Of a stretch of 64,000 nucleotides of DNA, positions 50,689-59,203 are shown one piece after another (positions within the stretch are counted from its first letter, which is position 1; the number at the start of each line of letters is the position of its first letter). The notes beneath the pieces were generated by a model, which saw nothing but the letters and a program-made list of their open reading frames with translations, was not told where the DNA came from and did no database searches. The stretch covers positions 434,001 to 498,000 of the forward strand of contig NZ_CP119791.1 of assembly GCF_029338295.1 (NCBI RefSeq), written 5' to 3'. The position numbers were made by a program, and so were the translations under genes. Source of the DNA: Haladaptatus sp. QDMS2 (lineage in GTDB: Archaea; Halobacteriota; Halobacteria; Halobacteriales; Halococcaceae).

Positions 50689-51705
50689 ATGAGCGACGAC
50701 GCAGACCACGAACTCCCGCCCCGCGAGGAGTTCCACCACGACCCAATCGGACACACCGACGTGTGGGCCGGCATGACCGTTGGCGACCTCGTCTCCGAGT
50801 ACGGCAAGGCAGGCATTGGCGCGGCGGACCTCCACGAAGCGGTGGACATCTACGCCGAGATGATCGGCGACGACGACGTGACCAACTTTTTCGGCCTCGC
50901 CGGGGCGATGGTCCCGACGGGGATGCGAAAAATCGTCGCCGACCTCATCCGCGACGGCCACATCGACGTGCTCGTGACGACCGGCGCGAACCTCACCCAC
51001 GACGCCATCGAGGCAATCGGCGGCAAGCACCACCACGGCCGCGAACACGACGGCGAATCCTCTCCTCGCGAGTTCGACGAAAAGCTCCGCGACGAGTGGG
51101 TCGACCGCATCTACAACGTCTACCTCCCGCAAGAGCACTTCACCGCGTTCGAGGGTCACCTGCGCGCTGAGGTGTTCCCGAACGTAGACGAGACGGTCAC
51201 CATCCAGCAACTCACCGAGGAACTCGGCCGAGCGAACGCCGTGGTCAACGAGCGTGAGGGTATCGAGGAGGACGCTGGCATCGCCGCGGCCGCCTACGAA
51301 AATGACGTGCCAATCTACGTTCCCGCAATTCAGGACTCGGTCCTCGGCCTACAGGCGTGGATGTACTCGCAGGTCAACGACTTCAGTCTCGACGCGCTCT
51401 CCGACATGACTGGCCTCACGGACATCGCGTTCGACGCCGAGAAGGCGGCTGCGATGGTCGTCGGCGGCGGCGTCCCGAAGAATTTCGTCCTCCAGACGAT
51501 GCTCGTGGTGCCAGAAGCCTACAACTACGCCGTCCAGCTCACGATGGACCCACCGAACACGGGTGGCCTCTCCGGGGCGACGCTCGACGAAGCGCGGTCA
51601 TGGGGAAAGTTGGAGAAGGCGGCGCGGAACGTTTCGGTGTATGCAGACGCCACAATCACACTGCCGCTGGTGGTTGCAGGGGCGCGTGAACGGATTTCGG
51701 AGTAA
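50689..51705 (+). CDS. dys: Deoxyhypusine synthase
   Basis: A 338-residue enzyme that transfers an aminobutyl (or, in haloarchaea, agmatine-derived) group to the eIF5A lysine. The catalytic Lys is K307 in LDEARSWGKLEK, preceded by NTGGLSGATLDEA; the NAD-binding GGGVPKNFVLQ near 264 is present, and the N-terminal FFGLAGAMVPTGMRK near 65 is typical. The ATG at 50689 is chosen over an upstream frame start at 50632. It sits with eIF5A and agmatinase in one cluster. Confidence 0.95.
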   Translation: MSDDADHELPPREEFHHDPIGHTDVWAGMTVGDLVSEYGKAGIGAADLHEAVDIYAEMIGDDDVTNFFGLAGAMVPTGMRKIVADLIRDGHIDVLVTTGANLTHDAIEAIGGKHHHGREHDGESSPREFDEKLRDEWVDRIYNVYLPQEHFTAFEGHLRAEVFPNVDETVTIQQLTEELGRANAVVNEREGIEEDAGIAAAAYENDVPIYVPAIQDSVLGLQAWMYSQVNDFSLDALSDMTGLTDIAFDAEKAAAMVVGGGVPKNFVLQTMLVVPEAYNYAVQLTMDPPNTGGLSGATLDEARSWGKLEKAARNVSVYADATITLPLVVAGARERISE

Positions 51706-51761
51706 GCCGACCGCGAGTGACGGTTAGTCGAATTCGTCTCTTTCCCGGCGGTTTGGCGCGC

Positions 51762-52058
51762 ATGTTGCATTCACGCCCGCCCGAGTTGGAGTTTTCACTC
51801 GTCTACGCAGCGTTCGCCACACCTGAGCCACTCCGCGAGTACGCGGCGAAGGTTTCGACCGGGGCCCTGCTCGGCATCGGGTTCAGCGTCCTCTTGACCA
51901 TCGTCGCCGTCGGCTTCGTCATGCCACTCTGGTTGCAGGCTATGGGGTTCCCGATGGCTCCGCCCGTGCCAAATCTGCAGGTCCCGAGTTTCGTCGGACA
52001 CGCGGTCTACGGCGTCGTCCTCGGGGCGCTGTACCCGCTGCTCGCGGCGAAGTTCTAA
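51762..52058 (+). CDS. Small membrane protein (98 aa)
   Basis: A 98-residue protein with two hydrophobic segments, GALLGIGFSVLLTIVAVGFV near residue 33 and SFVGHAVYGVVLGALYPLL near 78, separated by a loop rich in Pro and Met (MGFPMAPPVPNLQVP). The ATG at 51762 is used; a GTG at 51717 would add 15 residues. It lies after dys and overlaps the convergent NUDIX gene by 4 bases. The family is not recognised. Confidence 0.6.
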   Translation: MLHSRPPELEFSLVYAAFATPEPLREYAAKVSTGALLGIGFSVLLTIVAVGFVMPLWLQAMGFPMAPPVPNLQVPSFVGHAVYGVVLGALYPLLAAKF

Positions 52059-52510
52059 GCCCCATCGCATCGCTCATTCTTTGCGACATCCACCACCGCT
52101 TCCGGATAGAGCGTTCTGTCACCCGACTCGAAATCGGCGAGCGGTAGCCACCGAACCTCGAACTCCTCGTCTAATTCCTCCTCGTAGCCGGTCATCGACT
52201 CGGCTTCGTACACATCGTCGTCCGCGAGGTCGCCCTCGTACAGCAGGACGATTTCGTGGCCCTGCTCGCCGTCGAAGGTAAACCGATTCTCGATGTGTGA
52301 GAGGAACTCGACCGTTTCGAGTTCGACGCCGAGTTCTTCTTCGAACTCCCGGCACACCGTCTCCTCGCTGGACTCGCCGAACTGCATTCCCCCGCCGAGT
52401 GGTCGCCAGAACACTTCGTCGCTTTCGGGGTCGTATCCTCGACCCACCAGTATCTCGTCGTTCCGTCGGACGAGGCCGAGCACCACCGGGCGAATGTCGC
52501 GCCAACTCAT
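52055..52510 (-). CDS. NUDIX hydrolase
   Basis: A 151-residue hydrolase of nucleoside-diphosphate-linked substrates. The NUDIX box is GGGMQFGESSEETVCREFEEEL (key residues: G near residue 40, REFxEE helix to about 60). The N-terminus SWRDIRPVVLGLVRRNDEIL is typical of bacterial/archaeal MutT-type proteins. The ATG at 52510 gives a family-size protein; longer frames are antisense-like. The preferred substrate is unknown. Confidence 0.88.
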   Translation of the reverse strand: MSWRDIRPVVLGLVRRNDEILVGRGYDPESDEVFWRPLGGGMQFGESSEETVCREFEEELGVELETVEFLSHIENRFTFDGEQGHEIVLLYEGDLADDDVYEAESMTGYEEELDEEFEVRWLPLADFESGDRTLYPEAVVDVAKNERCDGA

Positions 52511-52693
52511 GGCCTCTCGGTTTGCCCGACGGCGCGAAAAACGTTCTGCCAGAGGAAAACTGACTTGCCCACCGGTGGGTAACTGTCGGGTGGCCTGTGA
52601 CGAGGCACCGACTCCGAACCGACCTAGGCAGTCGGTGATGTGGAGCCCTATGAGTGCCGAGGCCTCTCTCGAAAAACCAAAAAACAACACTCC

Positions 52694-53779
52694 CTACAAC
52701 TCCTTCGCAACGAACCTCTGCCGACCAAACTTAAAAAGCGGCCACACGAGCGGGTTCGTCCCTCGCTCCCAGCGGAGGACTGGGACCGCTTTCGCGCCGT
52801 ATTGGGTTTTGAAGCGAAACACCGAATTGTCGAAGTGAGAGCCTGCGGCGCCGAAACTGTACTCTTTGAACCCCTGTTCTATGCCCCACTTGATGGCGCG
52901 GGTGTGCATGAGTTCGGAGGGATAGTGGTCGTAACACTCGCGCTCTGGAATCGCCGAAAACCAATGATGAAGAATCGATTTTTCGGTATCGAGGAGGTAG
53001 ACGTATCGACCTACTATCTCCCCGTCTACGGTGGCCGTGAACACACGCACGCGGTCGGGAACGTAGTCCCGAAGCGTTTCGAAAAACGAGAACGGGATGA
53101 GGTTTCCGCCTACCCGTCTCGTATTCTTCTCGTACATGTCGTACGTTCGGCACATGTCGGAGCCTATCGGCGTTATCTCGACGTGGTAGTCCTGTTCGTG
53201 TGATCGTCTGATGTCTTTTCGCCGAGATTTGTCCATCCCCGCGAGGATGTCCTCCCAACCCGCCGAAAGGTCGATAAAGAACGTGGCGACGTTCGATTTC
53301 GGTTCGTAGCCGCGGGACCGCAGATACTGCCCGTAGCGGATCTGTCCGAGGTCGGCCGTCGAGATAAGGTGATACAGGATTTGGGGTTCGGTCGTGGCTT
53401 CGAGGGCGTCGAAGAGCAGGTCGATGTTCTCGCGTTCGTTGTTGGTGATAATCGGGCCGCCGTATCCGATTCCACCCGACTTCATCACCGAGATTTCGAG
53501 CGACGAAGCGAGAAGATTAGCGACGTCGTTCGGGACTGCTAACGCCGAGACGAAGTTGGGCATGATGGCGACCGGATTGGTATCTTTGCGCACGACGACG
53601 TGGCGGGGTTCGTAGTCGAGTCCGTTCTCGATAGCCGCGAGCCACTCGTGGCGATGGAACAGCGTTCCCTGGTCGGCGTGGGTCACGAGGTTGTTCCACT
53701 GGTTCTCGTTCACCTCGTCGATACTCCTGAGGATAGCCACCCCTTTCGCCCCCGAGTCAGCAGAGTTGCTCCGGGCCAT
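52694..53779 (-). CDS. FemAB-like GNAT acyltransferase
   Basis: A 361-residue protein with two GNAT-like halves, as in the FemAB/Acetyltransf_6 family. Typical segments: LFHRHEWLAAIENGLDYEPR near residue 40, WEDILAGMDKSRRKDIRRS near 178, and the C-terminal SGIP-like KEYSFGAAGSHFDNSVFRFK near 314. Such proteins transfer amino acids or acyl groups to envelope or lipid-linked sugars. The exact acceptor in haloarchaea is unknown. It stands next to a rearrangement scar to its right. Confidence 0.82.
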   Translation of the reverse strand: MARSNSADSGAKGVAILRSIDEVNENQWNNLVTHADQGTLFHRHEWLAAIENGLDYEPRHVVVRKDTNPVAIMPNFVSALAVPNDVANLLASSLEISVMKSGGIGYGGPIITNNERENIDLLFDALEATTEPQILYHLISTADLGQIRYGQYLRSRGYEPKSNVATFFIDLSAGWEDILAGMDKSRRKDIRRSHEQDYHVEITPIGSDMCRTYDMYEKNTRRVGGNLIPFSFFETLRDYVPDRVRVFTATVDGEIVGRYVYLLDTEKSILHHWFSAIPERECYDHYPSELMHTRAIKWGIEQGFKEYSFGAAGSHFDNSVFRFKTQYGAKAVPVLRWERGTNPLVWPLFKFGRQRFVAKEL

Positions 53780-53908
53780 TGTCTGGGCAATTGAGGGGGA
53801 ATGCTCTTCGTTATGGTTCGCCTTATGAGTGCCGTTGCGCCAATCGACGCGAGGGGTTCAAATGTGATTTAATCGATATGTCACAGGAGCTTTCACCACT
53901 CATTAAAA

Positions 53909-54046
53909 GGCACTGTCTAGTTAAGCCAGTTTGAGAAACGAGCAGGTCGTTGAGTTTCTTGTCCAAAGATGCTCGCAGACCTGCTCAGTGAGTCGTTTGC
54001 GGCGGATTTAGAAGAATGTTGGGAGCGTGAGCGGACGGCGACGCCG
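53909..54046 (+). mobile_element. Left-end fragment of an IS6-type haloarchaeal insertion sequence
   Basis: From GGCACTGTCTAGTTAAGCCA at 53909 the sequence resembles the terminal repeat and leader of haloarchaeal IS6-family elements, and the ATG at 53969 opens with MLADLLSESFAADLEECWER and ERTATP, which I recognise as the conserved N-terminus of their transposases. The transposase reading stops matching after codon 26 (about 54046), where it passes in frame into a glutamate-cysteine-ligase-like protein. Only this 138-base end remains. Confidence 0.6.
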
Positions 54047-54889
54047 TTGTCTGACGCGGAGGTCACCGAGATACCCAGCGAACGCACGCGAATTCAAAAC
54101 GAGGTGGTGGGCGGGGACTTCGAATATGTCCGCCACTGTGCCGGGACGCACATACACGTAGATCAGCAACCCGGGCACGAGGTCGACCAGATGAATGCGT
54201 TCGTCGCGCTCGATCCAGCGCTGGCGCTGGTCAACTCTTCGCCATACTACAGGGGAGAATGGCTGGCGACGGGCGCGCGTTCGAAAATGTACCGACGAGA
54301 AGCGTACGACAGCATGCCACATCAGGGACTGCTGTGGTCGTATATCGACGACAAGCGAGAGTGGACGCGCCGTCTGGAGCGTCGCTACGAGGAGTTCGTC
54401 GCCGCCACGCTGGACGCGGGTGTCGACCGGGCGACCGTTGAGGCGAATTTCGACCCAGAGAGCGCCATCTGGACACCGGTTCAGTTCCGCAAGCGGTTCG
54501 GTACCGTCGAATGGCGCTCACCGGACGCGGCACTACCGGGCCATGTCATTCAGCTGGCCGACCGGTTGGCCGACGTGACCGCCACCGTCCGCGACGGCGA
54601 GGTGCGTATCGAGGGCGAGACCGGCCGGTGGACCGGGGAGGAGGTTGTCCTCCCGTCGTTCGACGCCGTCCTCGAGTACGTCGACGCCGCCATCAAGGAC
54701 GGCCTCGGCTCAGAGGAGGTCCGTGGCTACCTCGAACGGATGGGATTCGATATCGCGGCGTACGACCCTCTCACCGAGCACGTCGACGACGGGCCGACGA
54801 TCACAGCCGAGGCAGCCCGGAATCGACGACTGGAGTGTGCCGACCTGCTCGAACAAGAAGTTCGCCGCCTGTCGGTCGATATCGACTGA
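53969..54889 (+). CDS. Chimera: IS6 transposase N-terminus fused in frame to a glutamate-cysteine-ligase-like protein lacking its N-terminus
   Basis: A 306-residue continuous frame. Residues 1-26 match the transposase start (see IS fragment); from residue 27 (LSDAEVTEIPSERTRIQNEV) it aligns with the second half of glutamate-cysteine-ligase-family proteins, including HCAGTHIHVDQQ near 55, ALDPALALVNSSPYYRG near 80 and VEWRSPDAALPGHVIQLADR near 190. The intact family member at 61885-63027 shows what is missing: the first 95 or so residues with the GIEIEFWVV metal site. So catalysis is probably lost although no stop has appeared. Either a recent chimera or a frame kept by selection. Confidence 0.75.
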   Translation: MLADLLSESFAADLEECWERERTATPLSDAEVTEIPSERTRIQNEVVGGDFEYVRHCAGTHIHVDQQPGHEVDQMNAFVALDPALALVNSSPYYRGEWLATGARSKMYRREAYDSMPHQGLLWSYIDDKREWTRRLERRYEEFVAATLDAGVDRATVEANFDPESAIWTPVQFRKRFGTVEWRSPDAALPGHVIQLADRLADVTATVRDGEVRIEGETGRWTGEEVVLPSFDAVLEYVDAAIKDGLGSEEVRGYLERMGFDIAAYDPLTEHVDDGPTITAEAARNRRLECADLLEQEVRRLSVDID

Positions 54890-54962
54890 CGATGCGGGCA
54901 GTTGCTCCGCTACCAATCTGTCTGTATCCCTGCACAAGATTTTTTATGGCATTGCCCTCTCA

Positions 54963-55196
54963 CTACAGAGAAAATCGTTTTAAAAACGACCGCAACAACG
55001 CATTGAACTCCTCCGGCTTCTCGAGCGGCGGCACATGCGCCGTCCCTTCCATGACTTCAACCTGCACATCCGCCAAGCCCGCGTCCAACACCGACGCAAT
55101 GTCTGCCATGACCGGCGCTTTGAGCGCAAATCGACGGTTCCCGACTGGTGAGGGTATTGCGCCTCTCGCCGCCGTCCGCGGTGTGATGCGTCTCAC
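54963..55196 (-). pseudogene. Alpha/beta-hydrolase C-terminal remnant
   Basis: The frame ends with VEVMEGTAHVPPLEKPEEFN and ALLRSFLKRF, the catalytic-His segment that closes many alpha/beta hydrolases. About 50 residues are recognisable; the first 25 or so residues look like non-coding translation. The nucleophile and acid regions are absent. It lies just right of the transposase/ligase chimera, so it is probably another product of the same rearranged region. Confidence 0.5.
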
Positions 55197-55390
55197 GCCC
55201 GTACTCTGGTGATGCAGCGTGCCTCCCGTGTTTGTGACTCTCGATGAACAGAGCCTCGGCGGCGCTCAGAGCGGTCGAGGGAGTGGTCCGAAGCGGGCGG
55301 CCACCATTTACGAAGCGTTCAGGCGCTCGGACCGGACAGCCGGCGGGGCCCGTAGGCTCTTACACCTGGCTCCAGAATGGCCATTCAGTC

Positions 55391-56221
55391 ATGAGTACTG
55401 ATGGGGAGGGAGAGCCATCGGGGGCGTCGCTGTCGTACGAAAACGTCCTCGACCGCGAGATGGAGAACGCGCTAAAGGAATTGAGTCGGCCGAGTGAGGG
55501 ATTGTTCCTCTCGGGACTCGCCGCCGGACTCAACGTCAGTTTCGGGGCGCTGTTCATGGGCATGGTATTGACGTTCTCGCCGTCGTTTCCCTCCCCGCTG
55601 GTCAAACATCTCCTGCTCGCGGGCGCATCGGCGGTTGGCTTTCTCTTCGTCATCCTCGGGCAGACCGAACTGTTCACCGCCCACACGACGCTCGCCGTGT
55701 TGCCCGTCCTCGACGGTCGGTCGTCGCTTGCGGACCTCGGGCACCTGTGGGGCGTCGTGTACGTCGCGAACCTCGTTGGATGTGGACTCTTCGCGGCGCT
55801 CATCGCCGTGCTCGGCCCGTCGCTCGGCATCGTCACGCCTGCGGCGTTCGCCAGCATCGCCGATTCGCTGCTCGGCCTTCCGTGGTGGACCGTCCTCCTG
55901 AGTGGCGTTGTCGCCGGGTGGCTCATGGGCCTCGTGACGTGGCTCGTCGCCGCGAGTCGAGACACCATCAGCCGGATTGTTATCGTTCTCGTCGTCACCA
56001 CGACCATCGGGTTCGGGCCGTTCCATCACGCGCTGCTTGGGACGACCGAACTCCTCTCCGCGATGTTCCTCGGAACCGGGGTAACCGCTGTGCAGTACGG
56101 CACCGTACTCTTCTGGACGACGCTCGGCAATGTCCTCGGAGGGAGCGTATTCGTCGCCGGCCTCAATTACGGGCACGCCGCCCGGGCTGGCAAGGACGTG
56201 TCTGTAACCACAGACGCGTGA
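55391..56221 (+). CDS. Formate/nitrite transporter family (FNT) protein
   Basis: A 276-residue channel-like membrane protein with six helices. After an acidic N-terminus (STDGEGEPSGASLSYENVLD), the first helix region LFLSGLAAGLNVSFGALFMG begins near residue 40; GQTELFTAHTTLAVLP near 95 and HHALLGTTELLSAMFLG near 216 carry the conserved FNT signatures, although the exact anion (formate, nitrite, hydrosulphide) is open. The ATG at 55391 was chosen over an earlier frame start at 55244 that crosses a GC-rich gap. Confidence 0.85.
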   Translation: MSTDGEGEPSGASLSYENVLDREMENALKELSRPSEGLFLSGLAAGLNVSFGALFMGMVLTFSPSFPSPLVKHLLLAGASAVGFLFVILGQTELFTAHTTLAVLPVLDGRSSLADLGHLWGVVYVANLVGCGLFAALIAVLGPSLGIVTPAAFASIADSLLGLPWWTVLLSGVVAGWLMGLVTWLVAASRDTISRIVIVLVVTTTIGFGPFHHALLGTTELLSAMFLGTGVTAVQYGTVLFWTTLGNVLGGSVFVAGLNYGHAARAGKDVSVTTDA

Positions 56222-56468
56222 CGGCAACGGTGTCATCGCTGGTTTCGCCACGGACCGGTTCGAATACTATCACTATACTGGAAATTTGGGATACGACAGA
56301 ACCACCCGGTTGATGTGACTATTCAGTCGCTCTTGCCACGTAGAACCTGTCTTTCAAAAACAAATGGGTGAGAATCTGTGGAATTGAAATTCATTTGCGC
56401 GGAAAAATCGAATTTTTGCGGACGAATGCACAACCCTTATCCGTACACTCCAATTTTGTGTAGATGCA
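56222..56468 (+). other. Intergenic leader region before the fourth cold-shock gene
   Basis: A 247-base AT-richer stretch with no ORF. CCCTTATCC at about 56432-56440 is a TATA-like element 30 bases or so before the cold-shock ATG at 56469, and GCGCGGAAAAATCGAATTTTTGCGG (about 56397-56421; key parts GAAAAATC and GAATTTTTGC) can fold into a hairpin. No RNA gene is recognised. Confidence 0.4.
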
Positions 56469-56666
56469 ATGGTAAACGGTAAAGTTGATTTCTTCAACGA
56501 CACTGGCGGCTACGGTTTCATCGCGACTGACGAATCTGACGACGACGTATTCTTCCACATGGAAGACGTTGGCGGCGAGGACCTCACGGAAGGCACCGAG
56601 ATCGAGTTCGACATCGAACAGGCCCCGAAAGGCCCTCGCGCGAAGAACGTCACCCGCGTCAACTAA
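56469..56666 (+). CDS. Cold-shock domain protein, dispersed copy
   Basis: A 65-residue paralogue of the cluster at 33744-34332. GGYGFIATDESDDDVFFHM contains both RNA-binding motifs; differences include MVNGKVDF at the start and GGEDLTEGTEIEFD. It has its own promoter, so expression may differ from the clustered copies. Binding of single-stranded nucleic acid is by family. Confidence 0.93.
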   Translation: MVNGKVDFFNDTGGYGFIATDESDDDVFFHMEDVGGEDLTEGTEIEFDIEQAPKGPRAKNVTRVN

Positions 56667-56912
56667 CTTTTCCGCATAGTCGCCCACAGGCGACGACGCG
56701 AATTTTCAGTTTATTACATACTCATAGCGTGAGCACTCGCCCCGCCAGCGTGGACACCGCGTCAACCCGTCCCCGGTAGCGTGCATACTCCGCTCGGTTC
56801 TCAATAATTGTTTATTCGAATGTTGCCGGTTCAACCCGTCAGACGGCGAAATCTGCCACTTCTCGATGAAAAATTCTTTTAGGGACGAACCACTGCCACC
56901 CGAGCACACCAA
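56667..56912 (+). other. Intergenic region before the TSUP gene
   Basis: A 246-base gap. A short hairpin CGCCCACAGGCG lies near 56680, and an AT-rich AAAAATTCTTTTAG is 32-45 bases before the ATG at 56913, consistent with the promoter. Nothing else was recognised. Confidence 0.45.
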
Positions 56913-57995
56913 ATGACCGCGGCTTCACCTGCAAGTCGAATCCAACGGACATTCCTCAAGTACCAGCACGTATTCGTTTTCGCCGCGCCGGTTCTGTTCG
57001 TTCTCGGGGTATTCTTTGCCGCTCCGACGCCGACGGGGACTGACAGTGCCTACTGGCTCGAATACTGGTGGTTGTTCCCCTTCTTCCTGCTCGGAGCGAC
57101 CATCGTCAACACCGTCGGCATCAGTGGTTCCGCCATGTTCGTGCCGTTTCTCATCTTCCTGTTTCCGGTGTTCGCGTTCAACCTGGAACCCGAGACTATC
57201 GTGAAAATCGGGCTCATCAGCGAGTCGTTCGGCCTGTCGAGTTCGGCCATCGCGTTCATCCAGTACGGCCTCGTCGACCGCCGATTAGCCCTCACGCTGG
57301 TCGGTGGCTCGATTCCGTTCGTCATCGGTGGGGCGCTCTTGTCGTTCGTCATCCCCGAGCCAATCTTCCAGTTCCTGCTCGGCCTCGCGCTTATCGCCGC
57401 GTCGGCGCTCCTGTTCAAAGCCGACTTGGGCCACGAGGATTCAGAGAGCACGGACAGTGGTGCTGACCCCGCGGTCACCGACGGCGGCCAGTCGCTCCCC
57501 GACGACGACGACAAACTCGGCCCGGCGGGCGTCGACGTAAATAACGGCACCGTCACGCGCGTCGACAAGGACGGGAACGCCTACCGCTACTCCCGTTCGG
57601 GATACGGCGAACGCTTCGCAAACTACAGCGTCGGCGGCGTGTTCCAGGGACTCGCTGGGTTCGGCATCGGCGAACTGGGCATCATCTCGATGCTTCGGTC
57701 GAACGTGCCCGTCAAGGTCGCCATCGGGACGAACCACATCGTCGTCGCACTCACGGCGGTGCTCGCCTCGCTCGTCCACGTCTTCGGCGGCGGCCTCGTC
57801 GGTGGTCACGAGATGGACCTCGCCTCTACACCGTGGAACATGGTCGTCTGGACGGTTCCGGCGACGGTGACTGGCGGACAGATTGCCCCGTACGTCGCTT
57901 CCAGCCTCGATACGGGCGCCATCAAGAAGGGCGTCGGCATGTTGTTCGCCATCATCGCGGTGGCACTGTTCGGCATCTCGGCCGGCGGCCTGTAA
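56913..57995 (+). CDS. TSUP family (TauE/SafE) anion exporter
   Basis: A 360-residue membrane protein with eight or so helices in two repeats. NTVGISGSAMFVPFLIFLFP near residue 65 carries the TauE/SafE signature, repeated as GLAGFGIGELGIISMLRSN near 250. A hydrophilic, acidic central loop (residues about 170-235, rich in D/S) separates the halves. By family it moves sulphite, organosulphonates or related anions. The neighbouring FNT gene also handles small anions; common use is only suggested. Confidence 0.87.
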   Translation: MTAASPASRIQRTFLKYQHVFVFAAPVLFVLGVFFAAPTPTGTDSAYWLEYWWLFPFFLLGATIVNTVGISGSAMFVPFLIFLFPVFAFNLEPETIVKIGLISESFGLSSSAIAFIQYGLVDRRLALTLVGGSIPFVIGGALLSFVIPEPIFQFLLGLALIAASALLFKADLGHEDSESTDSGADPAVTDGGQSLPDDDDKLGPAGVDVNNGTVTRVDKDGNAYRYSRSGYGERFANYSVGGVFQGLAGFGIGELGIISMLRSNVPVKVAIGTNHIVVALTAVLASLVHVFGGGLVGGHEMDLASTPWNMVVWTVPATVTGGQIAPYVASSLDTGAIKKGVGMLFAIIAVALFGISAGGL

Positions 57996-58034
57996 CCCCG
58001 AGACGCCTTCTCGCTCGAACGCGTACCGCACGAC

Positions 58035-58283
58035 GTGAACCACGACCGGATTCACGCGAAACGACCCGCCCACGACGCAGCGAGATTCACTCCCGGCACC
58101 ATCGAACAACTCGAAACGCGCGACGACCACTGCGTCGTCACCGTCGCAGACGAGTCGGGGACGACCCACGACCTCTGGGTCACGCTCGCGGTCCGCGACC
58201 TGTTTTTCAGTCGTCTCGACCTCGCAGAAGACGACTCACCCATCGGAAAGACCGTCTGGTTCCGAAAACACGGCGGGTCGTAA
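58035..58283 (+). CDS. DUF7861-like small haloarchaeal protein (82 aa)
   Basis: An 82-residue protein beginning at GTG 58035 (MNHDRIHAKRPAHDAARFTP). The middle is beta-rich (GTTHDLWVTLAVRDLFFSR) and the C-terminus is basic (GKTVWFRKHGGS). No membrane segment. I recognise only a haloarchaeal conserved family, probably DUF7861. It follows the TSUP gene with a 39-base gap. Confidence 0.6.
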   Translation: MNHDRIHAKRPAHDAARFTPGTIEQLETRDDHCVVTVADESGTTHDLWVTLAVRDLFFSRLDLAEDDSPIGKTVWFRKHGGS

Positions 58284-58348
58284 TCAGCAGAGGTTAGGCG
58301 GCGCTAGCGCTCACCTGTCGCGACCAAAAAATCGAGTTCGAGGTTCAC

Positions 58349-59203
58349 CTAACTCGCAGGCGAGTCGGGATCTTCAGGCACTTCTCCGTCGTCGTCAGAC
58401 GGCTCTTCACCGGGGAGGACGACCGTCACGGTGGCGTCCTCGATGAGGAGGACCTCGAACGGTGCGTCACCGGTTGCCGAATCGGGGTCGAGGTACCCAA
58501 CGGCGAGCGCGGAGTAGGCGACGCCGCTTTCGAGGGTCACGTCGACAGAGGTGACCACGGTGCCGTTGTTATCGTCGGATGCGGCCCGGATGTCCACAGT
58601 GTAGTTGCCGGCAGGCACGGTCAGGTACTCCGTCCCGTTGCCAAAGCTCACGTTGTCAGCGAGGACGATGGTCGTGTTATTGACCGTCGTCGTCACGTCC
58701 ACGGCTGGCGCGTCGGGCGACAGGTGGATGACGCTCAGCGCCGACTCGTTTTCGGCGGGCGTGTAGGCGTCGTCTTCGAACACCTTCGGGGCGAAGGCCG
58801 TGCTCTCGTTCGTTCCGAGCGCACTCACCTCACCGGTCGCGATGACCGTGTTGATGCTCCGTGCGTCAAGGGTGAGCGTTCCGTTGAACACCTCCGCTTC
58901 GCGGTCACCGGCTGCGGTAATCGTCACGTTGTACGACCCCGCGGCGAGCGTCAGATAATCGCTTACGGTCGAGAAGGACACGTTCTCGAGAACGCTCTCG
59001 TTCTCTACGTAGACGTCAACGCTCGGCGCGTCGGGCGAGGCGTGAATCACGCGAAGGTAAGTTCGTTCCTGTGTCGGGATTTCGTCTCCCGCTGTCGGCT
59101 CTTCCTGGGCGAACGCCCCGCCAATGGTGGCGACGCTCCCAATGACGGTGAGCGCGAGCAGTACGGCGAGTACTGCTCGATAGGTTTTGCAACATGCCAG
59201 CAA
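58349..59203 (-). CDS. Secreted DUF4397-repeat protein with many N-glycosylation sites
   Basis: A 284-residue protein with a Sec-type signal (VLAVLLALTVIGSVATIGGA) and two DUF4397 repeats, each starting with VIH.SPDAP near residues 48 and 155. About a dozen N-X-S/T sequons are present (for example NES, NVS, NVT, NGT, NYT). The start is doubtful: the frame begins with TTG 59203, while an ATG at 59195 lies in another frame and would give an RR-containing signal peptide only if one base were gained or lost near 59160. A C-terminal acidic/proline tail ends the protein without a clear anchor. Confidence 0.78.
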   Translation of the reverse strand: MLACCKTYRAVLAVLLALTVIGSVATIGGAFAQEEPTAGDEIPTQERTYLRVIHASPDAPSVDVYVENESVLENVSFSTVSDYLTLAAGSYNVTITAAGDREAEVFNGTLTLDARSINTVIATGEVSALGTNESTAFAPKVFEDDAYTPAENESALSVIHLSPDAPAVDVTTTVNNTTIVLADNVSFGNGTEYLTVPAGNYTVDIRAASDDNNGTVVTSVDVTLESGVAYSALAVGYLDPDSATGDAPFEVLLIEDATVTVVLPGEEPSDDDGEVPEDPDSPAS

